Assembly: GCA_025463905.1 (NCBI GenBank)
Contig: JAODBJ010000323.1
Coordinates: forward strand, 1-48,074
Length of the DNA stretch: 48,074 nt
Reading direction: 5' to 3'
Source of the DNA: Actinomycetes bacterium
Lineage (GTDB): Bacteria; Actinomycetota; Acidimicrobiia; IMCC26256; PALSA-610
Made by a program: the position numbers and the translations under genes. This document shows positions 7,936 to 15,238 of this stretch, piece by piece; within the stretch, counting starts at the first letter, position 1; every line of letters starts with the position of its first letter. Below the pieces are notes generated by a model. That model had not been told where the DNA came from. It was given only the letters and a program-made list of their open reading frames with translations, and searched no databases.

Positions 7936-8792
7936 GAGCCTTCCCGACTGGCGTGCAGGATCGCTTCGATCACACGGCAGACACGCGCGCTGCCGAGCAC
8001 GTCGTGGACCCGCACGATCCGACACCCGTTCATCACGCCGTAGGCAACCGCGGCCAGGGATTCGGGGCCCCGGTCGGCGACGTCGAGCCCGAGCAACTCG
8101 CCGAAGAACCGCTTGTTCGACGCGGACAGCAAGAGCGGGTAGCCGAGGTTCGCAAAGCGCGCACTTTCGCGCAACAGCACCGCGCTCTGCGCCGGCGTTT
8201 TTCCGAGGTCCAGGCCGGCGTCGATCACGACCTGCTCGGCGCTGAGGCCCACCGCCTCGGCGCGCTGCGCGCGGTCCACGAGGAACGCTTCGACCTCGGC
8301 CACCAGATCGTCGTATGCAGGTTCCGGGTCGGGCACGCGCGGCGCGAGGCGGATGTGCGTAGCGACCACTGTCACGTCGTGCTTCGCGGCGACGCGCAGG
8401 TAGTCGGGGTCGGCGAACCCGGAGATGTCGTTGCCGACGACGGCGCCGGCACCACAGGCGGCGTCGAGCACACCGGCGCGCCACGTGTCGACCGAAATCG
8501 GCGTGTCGAAGCGAGCCCGCAGTGCCTCCACCGCCGGCACGACGCGGTCCAACTCCTCGGCTTCCTCAACCTCGGCGCCGGGGCCAGCCTTGACACCGCC
8601 GACGTCGAGGAGGTCGGCACCGTCGTGCACGAGCACCTCCGCTCGCTCCAAGAACGCGTCGAACGACCAGGTGGCGCCCCGGTCGTAGAAGGAGTCGGGG
8701 GTGCGGTTGAGGATCCCCATCACGAGCGCGCGCGTCGTGACGGGAACGACCTGTTCACCGAGGCGCAGCGTCGGAAACGGGAGCGCGGGCAT
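7932..8792 (-). CDS. folP2: Dihydropteroate synthase homologue, FolP2 type
   Basis: The 286-residue TIM-barrel protein has the pterin-binding motifs MGILNRTPDSFYDRG and NDISG, plus the SNKRF loop. The usual DHPS loop DIGGESTRPG is replaced by DVGGVKAGPG, the form remembered from mycobacterial FolP2, which is reported to lack DHPS activity. The protein may therefore not make dihydropteroate, although a folate role cannot be excluded. It lies between comEC and holA with overlaps on both sides (38 bases with comEC, ATGA with holA), an unusual place for a folate gene; no folB, folK or folE is in the window. Confidence 0.87.
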   Translation of the reverse strand: MPALPFPTLRLGEQVVPVTTRALVMGILNRTPDSFYDRGATWSFDAFLERAEVLVHDGADLLDVGGVKAGPGAEVEEAEELDRVVPAVEALRARFDTPISVDTWRAGVLDAACGAGAVVGNDISGFADPDYLRVAAKHDVTVVATHIRLAPRVPDPEPAYDDLVAEVEAFLVDRAQRAEAVGLSAEQVVIDAGLDLGKTPAQSAVLLRESARFANLGYPLLLSASNKRFFGELLGLDVADRGPESLAAVAYGVMNGCRIVRVHDVLGSARVCRVIEAILHASREGS

Positions 8793-10269
8793 CAGGTTTG
8801 AGGGTAGCGCCGGCCTTCCAAACGGCCGCGGCCAGGCAGGTCACGGCGACGAGGCCGACCGCGCCACGGGGATGGATGACGAGCGGCACTCGCGAGCACG
8901 TGCGCGCCACCAACGTGACCCAATGCAGCATCGCCGCGCTCGGCGCGTGCAGGACCGACGCCAGCGGGCGCAATGGCGCCGCCAACGACAGCAACAGCGA
9001 CGTCGCGAAGCCGTAGACGGTGAGCGGTTCAGCCACCGGGACGGCGAGAAGGTTGGCGATCGGCGTGATCGCGGGGAGCGCGCCGAACACCGGCAAGAGC
9101 ACGGGCGCGACCCCGAGTTGCGCGGCGATGGTGACGCCGAGCATGTCGCGCACCACGCGCGGCCCGGGCAGGCGTGTAGCGATCGGCGCCGACCACAGCG
9201 CGATGCCGGCGCTCGCGCCAACCGAGAGTGCGAACCCAACCGAATGCAGCAGGAACGGGTCGACGAGCAACAGGACGATCACGGCGTACGCAAGCACTCG
9301 CACCGGCGACACCGGACGTCCGAAGAACGTGGCCGCCATCGCGATCGCCGCCATCACGGACGCGCGCAGAACCGACGGTTCGAAACGGGTCGCAGCGGCG
9401 AACACGACGATCACGCCGATACCGACTGCGAGCCGCGGCGCGAGTGTGCATCGTCGCAGCAGCGGGCCGACGAGCGCGAGCACAAACGCGACGTTGGCTC
9501 CCGACACAGCCAGGAGGTGCGACAAACCAGCGTTGCGGTAGGCCGACACGATGGGATCGGGGATGTCGCGCGTGTCGCCGAGAAGGAACCCGGCGAACAG
9601 CGCGCGATCGGTGCTCCCGAGCCCGGCCGAGCCGCGCAGAGTCGCGTCGCGCAGGCTGTTCGCGACGCGCAACAGCGGCGACGTCGCCGGATGCAGTGCC
9701 TCGAGCCGGACGTCGACGAGCCGGGCCGTCACGTGCCGCCACTGCAATCGCGTGTCGAAGCCGACGAGTGGCTCGAGCCGGCCCGACAGCGACACGTGAT
9801 CGCCCATCGTGAGCAGCCGGAGTGTGCCGGCCTCGCGGCCACTGGCGCGCACCACCACCAGCCGGTGCACCGGAATCGCCGGCCGCCGGTTGCGTTCGAC
9901 CGCGAACGCACTGACGCGCACGACGACGTCGGTGCGGAAGCGCATGCCGTCGGGGTCGGCGGCGACCGTGCCGCGCACGACGACGAACTCGCCGGCGTCG
10001 CGCGCGCCGATCAGCGACGAGTGCGCCATCCCGTCGAGCGAGCGTTGCATCACCGCGGAGCCGAGCAGGGAGCATGCGACCACGCCGAGCGCGAGGCGGC
10101 GCCAACCGGTTGCCGTGAGCGACATCGCGAGGCACGCGGCGCCGACGATGAGGAGCGGCACGGCCGACGCGGGCGCGGCGTGTTGGCCGGCCAGGATGCC
10201 GGCGACCAGCGCGGCGAGCGCGAGGAGCGGACCCGGCTCGACGCGCCGCGGCACGACCGGCGCGATCAC
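8755..10269 (-). CDS. comEC: ComEC/Rec2-family DNA uptake channel, competence domain only
   Basis: The 504-residue integral membrane protein has an N-terminal pair of membrane segments, a soluble OB-like region (about residues 90-190) and the competence domain with the hallmark HLLAVSGANVAFVLAL and about eight further membrane segments. Full-length ComEC proteins are 700-800 residues and end in a metallo-beta-lactamase nuclease domain; this one stops after the channel, with no HxHxDH motif. It starts with GTG, overlapping the comEA stop as GTGA. It presumably passes single-stranded DNA across the membrane, with any strand degradation done elsewhere. Confidence 0.92.
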   Translation of the reverse strand: MIAPVVPRRVEPGPLLALAALVAGILAGQHAAPASAVPLLIVGAACLAMSLTATGWRRLALGVVACSLLGSAVMQRSLDGMAHSSLIGARDAGEFVVVRGTVAADPDGMRFRTDVVVRVSAFAVERNRRPAIPVHRLVVVRASGREAGTLRLLTMGDHVSLSGRLEPLVGFDTRLQWRHVTARLVDVRLEALHPATSPLLRVANSLRDATLRGSAGLGSTDRALFAGFLLGDTRDIPDPIVSAYRNAGLSHLLAVSGANVAFVLALVGPLLRRCTLAPRLAVGIGVIVVFAAATRFEPSVLRASVMAAIAMAATFFGRPVSPVRVLAYAVIVLLLVDPFLLHSVGFALSVGASAGIALWSAPIATRLPGPRVVRDMLGVTIAAQLGVAPVLLPVFGALPAITPIANLLAVPVAEPLTVYGFATSLLLSLAAPLRPLASVLHAPSAAMLHWVTLVARTCSRVPLVIHPRGAVGLVAVTCLAAAVWKAGATLKPDARAPVSDAAPR

Positions 10270-11039
10270 ACCGTGACCAGTGGCGCGATTTGGGCGTAGC
10301 GCGCGTCGCCGATGCCCCGCACGCGCCGGAGATCTTCCACCGAGTGGAAGCCGCCGGCACGATCACGCTCGGCCAAGATCGCGGCGGCGAACGTCGGGCC
10401 GATGCCGGGTAGCAATTCGAGTTGTTGTTGCGTCGCCGAGTTGAGGTTGAGCGGTTGCGACGCGCTCGGCTCACCGCCGGCCGCGGTGCTCGAACTGTTC
10501 GGAGCGCCGCCACCCGACGCGGTTGTCGGGTCGAGTGGCGGCGCCGGCTGTCCGCGTACCGGCACCGCGATGCGTTGGCCGTCGGTGAGCAACGCGGCGA
10601 GGTTGAGCCGGCCGAGGTCGGCGTCGGGATGAGCACCTCCCGCGGCGGCGATGGCGTCGATCACGCGGCTGTTCGCCCGCAACGTGACGACCCCAGGTTT
10701 CGCCACCGCGCCCGCGACGTCGACCACGACGGTCGCGCTGGTCGCGCTCGTTTTCGTTGTGCTCGTGGTGCTCGAACCGTTCGAGCTGCGGGTAGTGGTT
10801 GCCGTTGTGCTTGCCGTCGTGCGCGATCGCGGGCTCGCCGACGCAGCGGGGATGGGCGCGGTCCCGGCGTGGAACCAGTACGCGCCGGCGCCGAGCGCGA
10901 CGACGACCAGCGCGAGGACTGCGACGCGCGGGTCGTGGCGCAACGCGTGCATGCGGTCGGCGAGCGCGGCCGCACGACCTTCGGGTGCCGTCGGGCGTGG
11001 CGGCATTACGGGTACGGGAACGGGAATGTCGTCCGGCAT
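10266..11039 (-). CDS. comEA: ComEA-family helix-hairpin-helix DNA-binding protein
   Basis: The 257-residue protein has a membrane anchor (about residues 40-58), a long Ser/Thr-rich linker, an SLBB-like domain (VVVDVAGAVAKPGVVTL) and a C-terminal pair of HhH motifs (LNSATQQQLELLPGIGPTFA). ComEA binds double-stranded DNA at the cell surface and hands it to ComEC, encoded next with a GTGA overlap. ATG 11039 is preferred over the upstream ATG 11069 because a TGGAG Shine-Dalgarno lies seven bases before it. Confidence 0.93.
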   Translation of the reverse strand: MPDDIPVPVPVMPPRPTAPEGRAAALADRMHALRHDPRVAVLALVVVALGAGAYWFHAGTAPIPAASASPRSRTTASTTATTTRSSNGSSTTSTTKTSATSATVVVDVAGAVAKPGVVTLRANSRVIDAIAAAGGAHPDADLGRLNLAALLTDGQRIAVPVRGQPAPPLDPTTASGGGAPNSSSTAAGGEPSASQPLNLNSATQQQLELLPGIGPTFAAAILAERDRAGGFHSVEDLRRVRGIGDARYAQIAPLVTV

Positions 11040-11102
11040 GATCGAACTCCAGGGGCGCGACGAAGCCACATGGAGGAAGAGCCGGGGAAAGCAACCGTGA
11101 TG

Positions 11103-14033
11103 TTAGCTCAGGACGAAGTTGACGAGCTTTCCCCGCCTGACGATCACCTTTCGCACCTCGTGACCGTCGAGCGCGGCGGCGATGCGCGGCTCTTCGCGAG
11201 CGAGTGCTTCGAGCGTTGCTTCGTCGGCGTCGGCCGGAACCGTGATGCGCGTACGCACCTTGCCGTTCACCTGCACCGGGATCTCGCACGTGTCGGCCAC
11301 GAGCAGCGCGGGGTCGGCTTCGGGGAACGGTTCGTACGCGAGTGTCTGCGTCCGCCCAAGTCGTGACCACAGTTCTTCCGCGATGTGCGGCGCGAGGGGC
11401 GCGACCATCAGCACGAGTGGCACGACCACTTCTTCGGGTGCGCTCCCCTGCCGCTGCACCACTTGCGTGAGGTGGTTGTTCAACTCGAAGAGGCGCGCGA
11501 CTGCGGTGTTGAAGTGCAAGTTGTCGAGGTCGTTGCGCACGGCCGCGATGGTTCGGTGCAACAACCTGCGAGTCTCATCGTCGGCCGGCTCGGTCGATAC
11601 GTGCACCGTCCCCGTCTGTTCGTCGATCACGTTGCGCCACAACCGTTGCAGGAAACGGTGCACGCCCACGATGTCGGCGGTGTTCCAAGGACGCGACGCG
11701 TCGAGCGGGCCCATGAACATCTCGTAGAGACGCAACGTGTCGGCGCCGTAGTCGCGGTAAATGTCGTCGGGCGCGACCGCGTTCTTCAGGCTCTTGCCCA
11801 TCTTCCCGAACTCACGGTTCACCGGCTCGCCGTGCCAGAAGTACTGACCGTCGCGCGCCTCGACCTCGCCGGCCTCCACATACACGCCACGTTCGTCGGT
11901 GTACGCGGCGGCGAGGATGTAGCCCTGGTTGAACAGCCGTTGGAACGGTTCCGGCGTCGACACCTGGCCGAGGTCGAATAACACCTTGTGCCAGAAGCGC
12001 GCGTACAGCAGGTGGAGCACCGCGTGCTCGACGCCGCCGACGTACAGGTCGACGAGACCCGACTTCGGCTCGCCGTTCGCACGCGTTCCCGCCGCCCACG
12101 AACGCTCGACGGAGGGGTCGACGATTTCGTCTTCGTTCGTCGGGTCGAGGTAACGCAAGTAGTACCAACACGACCCTGCCCATTGCGGCATCGTGTTCGT
12201 CTCGCGCAAGTAGGTGAGCGGGCCGAGCCCGTAGCCGCGCCACGCGGGTCCGTCGAGGTCGAGGTCGACCGCGACCCAATCTTCGGCGCGCGCCAACGGC
12301 GGTTCCGGTAACGCGTCCGGGTCGTCGGTGACGTGCGGTTCGAAGTCGGTGATCTCAGGCAGCTCGACCGGCAACATCGTGTCGGGGAGCGCGACCGGCA
12401 ACCCCGAGTCGTCGTACACGATCGGGAACGGCTCACCCCAGTACCGCTGGCGGCTGAACAACCAGTCGCGCAGCTTGTAGTTGACGGTGCCGTGGCCCCA
12501 CTCGGTCTCCTCCAACCATTCGATGATGCGCGTCATCGCGGAAGGCATATCGAGGCCGTCGAGGAAGTCGCTGTTGATCTTCGCGCCCTCGCCCGTATAC
12601 GCGTCGCCGTCGAAGTCGGGAGGCGGTTGCACCGTACGCACGATGGGCAACCCGAACACCTCCGCGAACTCCCAGTCGCGTTCGTCCTCGGCCGGCACGG
12701 CCATGATCGCGCCCGTGCCGTAGCCCATCAGCACGTAGTCGGCGATGAAGATCGGGATCCGCTGATCGTTGACCGGGTTGATCGCGAACGTTCCGATGAA
12801 CACACCGGTCTTCTCGCGACCCTCCGACTGGCGCTCCAGATCGGATTTCACGCCCGCGAACTCGCGGTAACGCGCGATCGCCTCCGCGGGCGGGCCCGTC
12901 ATGCCAAACAAACCCTTCCACCGGTCGGTGGGATTGCTCTCCCAATCCGCCCACACCTCGTCGTCGGGCCACTCATTCGCGGTGAGCACGTCGACGAGCG
13001 GGTGCTCCGGCGCCAGCACCATGTACGTGGCGCCGAACAACGTGTCGGGACGGGTGGTGAAGACCTCGATCTCGACGTCTTCGCGCCCCTCGACCGGGAA
13101 ACGCACCGACGCACCCGTGCTGCGGCCGATCCAGTTGCGTTGCATCAACTTGATCGAATCGGTCCAGTCGAGCTGGTCGAGATCGGCAAGCAGACGGTCC
13201 GCGTACGACGTGATGCGCAACATCCACTGCCTGAGCGGGCGCTTGTATACCGGGAAGTTCCCGCGCTCACTCCGACCTTCGGCCGTCACTTCCTCGTTGG
13301 CCAACACGGTGCCGAGCGCCGGGCACCAATTCACCGGCGCCTCCGCGATGTACGCGAGCCGGTACGAGTCGACCAACTCGCGCTGCTCGGTGACGCCCAA
13401 GTCGTCGAACGGCACGCCCTGCGGCGTTGGGAACCGCCCGCCGCGGAGGTCGGCAACGAGCGTTTCGATCGGGCGTGCCTTGTCCTGCGCGGGGTCGTAC
13501 CACGAGTTGAAGATCTGCAAGAAGATCCACTGCGTCCAGCGGTAGTACGCGACATCGGTGGTCGCGACGCTGCGGCGAGGGTCGTAACCGAGCCCCAAGG
13601 CCCGCATCTGCCGGCGCATGTTCGCGATGTTCTGCTCAGTGGTGACACGCGGATGCTGCCCGGTCTGCACCGCGTACTGCTCGGCCGGCAACCCGAACGC
13701 GTCGTACCCCATCGCGTGCAGAACGTTGCGGCCATTCATCCGCTGGAAGCGCGCGTACACATCGGTGCCGATGTAACCGAGTGGATGCCCGACGTGCAGG
13801 CCCTTGCCACTCGGATAGGGGAACATGTCGAGCACGTAGAGCGGTGGGCGCTCGGCAATGTGATTGTCGTCTTCGGAGAGCAGCCCGGTCCGGTTGGGCG
13901 TCCAGAACGTGTGCGCGTGCTCCCAGTAGTCCTGCCACTTCGCTTCGATCTCGTTCGCGAGCGCGGCGCCGTAACGCTGCGCGGGAATGTCTTCAGGACG
14001 CGCGTTCACGTTGGTCAACTTACTGGCGCGCAT
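11103..14033 (-). CDS. leuS: Leucine--tRNA ligase
   Basis: The 976-residue class I synthetase has the HIGH-type motif HVGH at residues 80-83, a large CP1 editing insertion, and the KMSKS-type motif KMGKS at about 744-748, followed by the anticodon-binding domain and a C-terminal domain. It charges tRNA-Leu with leucine and edits mischarged products. It is about 110 residues longer than the E. coli enzyme, as is common in Actinomycetota. The first ATG is used; ten or so N-terminal residues are uncertain. It is divergent from the tRNA-Ala gene 106 bases away. Confidence 0.97.
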   Translation of the reverse strand: MRASKLTNVNARPEDIPAQRYGAALANEIEAKWQDYWEHAHTFWTPNRTGLLSEDDNHIAERPPLYVLDMFPYPSGKGLHVGHPLGYIGTDVYARFQRMNGRNVLHAMGYDAFGLPAEQYAVQTGQHPRVTTEQNIANMRRQMRALGLGYDPRRSVATTDVAYYRWTQWIFLQIFNSWYDPAQDKARPIETLVADLRGGRFPTPQGVPFDDLGVTEQRELVDSYRLAYIAEAPVNWCPALGTVLANEEVTAEGRSERGNFPVYKRPLRQWMLRITSYADRLLADLDQLDWTDSIKLMQRNWIGRSTGASVRFPVEGREDVEIEVFTTRPDTLFGATYMVLAPEHPLVDVLTANEWPDDEVWADWESNPTDRWKGLFGMTGPPAEAIARYREFAGVKSDLERQSEGREKTGVFIGTFAINPVNDQRIPIFIADYVLMGYGTGAIMAVPAEDERDWEFAEVFGLPIVRTVQPPPDFDGDAYTGEGAKINSDFLDGLDMPSAMTRIIEWLEETEWGHGTVNYKLRDWLFSRQRYWGEPFPIVYDDSGLPVALPDTMLPVELPEITDFEPHVTDDPDALPEPPLARAEDWVAVDLDLDGPAWRGYGLGPLTYLRETNTMPQWAGSCWYYLRYLDPTNEDEIVDPSVERSWAAGTRANGEPKSGLVDLYVGGVEHAVLHLLYARFWHKVLFDLGQVSTPEPFQRLFNQGYILAAAYTDERGVYVEAGEVEARDGQYFWHGEPVNREFGKMGKSLKNAVAPDDIYRDYGADTLRLYEMFMGPLDASRPWNTADIVGVHRFLQRLWRNVIDEQTGTVHVSTEPADDETRRLLHRTIAAVRNDLDNLHFNTAVARLFELNNHLTQVVQRQGSAPEEVVVPLVLMVAPLAPHIAEELWSRLGRTQTLAYEPFPEADPALLVADTCEIPVQVNGKVRTRITVPADADEATLEALAREEPRIAAALDGHEVRKVIVRRGKLVNFVLS

Positions 14034-14139
14034 CGCGCGGACGTTCGTAGTTGTCGTACCCGCCGCGTACGCTGCGAACGTGTGTTCGACATGCGAAGCA
14101 TTCGAAGCGCGGGTGCGCGCTGGTAGCGTGGCATCCCCT

Positions 14140-14213
14140 GGGGGCGTAGCTCAGCTGGTAGAGCGCCTGCATGGCATGCAGGAGGTTCGTGGGTTCGAGT
14201 CCCATCGCCTCCA
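14140..14213 (+). tRNA. tRNA-Ala (anticodon GGC)
   Basis: The 74-base cloverleaf is complete: acceptor stem GGGGGCG pairs with CGCCTCC and contains the G3-U70 wobble that identifies tRNA-Ala; the anticodon arm CCTGC-ATGGCAT-GCAGG gives anticodon GGC (reads GCC); the T arm is GTGGG-TTCGAGT-CCCAT. The discriminator base is A and CCA is not encoded (CCC follows). Homing-type endonuclease genes begin within about 15 bases of its 3' end, with no intron in the tRNA itself. Confidence 0.98.
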
Positions 14214-14226
14214 CCCAGTCAACGCG

Positions 14227-14712
14227 TTGAAAACACTCACGAATTGCGTCGGGTACACGCTCGGCGGATTCGTTGCGGGCGAAGGTTGTTACTGCATCAC
14301 ACGGCAGTCGCGACCGTTTGCCGACGGCACACCGCGGCACCGTTGGGTATTCCAAGTCAGGGTTGCGGATCGCGATCGGCACTTGCTGGCTGCATTGCGC
14401 GAGTTCCTCGGCGTCGGATCTATCACGGATGGGCCTGCGCACCGCGCACATTGGCAGCCGACGTCGACGTATACGGTGAATTCGCAACGAGCGCACCGGC
14501 AACGCGTGATCCCGTTCTCACATCGCTACCTCCTTCAGGGCGCCAAGCGACGCCAGTTCGAGGCGTGGCGCGCAGCGTTGGAAGCGCACCGATCCCAACA
14601 CCCGAGCCGTCTCGGCCTGGGACCCTCACCGTGCTCGGTTGACGGCTGTAAGGCACCGGTACGCGGTCAGGGACTGTGTCGATCGCACTATTACCGTGCA
14701 ACCGGCTACTGA
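14227..14712 (+). CDS. LAGLIDADG-type endonuclease, first of a tandem pair
   Basis: The roughly 161-residue protein opens with a single LAGLIDADG-like helix, GYTLGGFVAGEGCYCI, where the GEG glutamate would be the metal-binding acid, and ends with C-x4-C-x9-C-x2-H (CSVDGCKAPVRGQGLCRSHY), a probable zinc-binding tail. Single-motif LAGLIDADG enzymes work as dimers. The start is uncertain: the frame runs open through the tRNA, TTG 14227 is the first start codon after it, and an in-frame ATG (14176) lies in the anticodon region. No Shine-Dalgarno precedes the TTG, so it may be co-transcribed with the tRNA. The second copy overlaps by 17 bases. Likely mobile DNA. Confidence 0.8.
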   Translation: MKTLTNCVGYTLGGFVAGEGCYCITRQSRPFADGTPRHRWVFQVRVADRDRHLLAALREFLGVGSITDGPAHRAHWQPTSTYTVNSQRAHRQRVIPFSHRYLLQGAKRRQFEAWRAALEAHRSQHPSRLGLGPSPCSVDGCKAPVRGQGLCRSHYYRATGY

Positions 14713-15148
14713 AGCCTCGGCGGAGTCCGCGTTCGTCGCTGGCTTCGTCGCCGCCGAGGGCGCGTTCATCGCGTCCGGGCGACCTCCCGTGTTTTCGTTC
14801 GTCGTCGGCCTGGGGGCTACGGATGCTGATACTGCGGAGTTGTTGCACGGGTTCTTTGGGGTTGGGTACGTGCGGTGGTTCGCGCGGCGGAAGGCGCATT
14901 ACGACGATGAGGTTCGCTGGACGGTGCGGGCACTGGCAGACCAGGTGAACGTGATCGTGCCGTTCATGGATGCGCACCTGCCGGTGTCGCACAAGCGGGC
15001 GCAGTACCTCGTGTGGCGCGACGCGCTGTTCGAACACTGGGAGCACGGAGCCCGGCGGCAGAGAACCTGCACGCTCGACGGTTGCGATGCGCCGCACCGA
15101 GCCCACGGCCTCTGCCGCCATCACCTGTATGTCCACCACCGCACATAG
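14696..15148 (+). CDS. LAGLIDADG-type endonuclease, second of a tandem pair
   Basis: The 150-residue protein repeats the architecture of its upstream neighbour: one LAGLIDADG-like helix (AFVAGFVAAEGAFIASG) and a C-terminal C-x4-C-x9-C-x2-H tail (CTLDGCDAPHRAHGLCRHHL). The two are clearly diverged paralogues. GTG 14696 is chosen because it begins just before the LAGLIDADG helix and inside the end of the previous gene, allowing translational coupling. Codon use contains more A/T third positions (gct, act, gat, ttt, ggg tac) than the surrounding core genes, a sign of recent transfer. The pair could form a heterodimer, each supplying one catalytic motif; this is inference. Confidence 0.8.
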   Translation: MQPATEASAESAFVAGFVAAEGAFIASGRPPVFSFVVGLGATDADTAELLHGFFGVGYVRWFARRKAHYDDEVRWTVRALADQVNVIVPFMDAHLPVSHKRAQYLVWRDALFEHWEHGARRQRTCTLDGCDAPHRAHGLCRHHLYVHHRT

Positions 15149-15238
15149 TCCGGCCATGCCCGCGATTGACGGGCGCGCACCGGGTCGAGTGATGTGCAGC
15201 CTCGACGCGGGTGCCCGCGTTGGGGGGCGAGGTTGCAC

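Noticed and set aside
12333-14126. 597-residue open frame on the plus strand
   Set aside because: Antisense to leuS; no domain and shadow-like composition.
13987-14226. N-terminal extension of the first LAGLIDADG gene across the tRNA
   Set aside because: The translated part is the well-known artefact of a tRNA gene read as protein (QLVERLHGMQEVRGFESH) and has no relation to the endonuclease fold.
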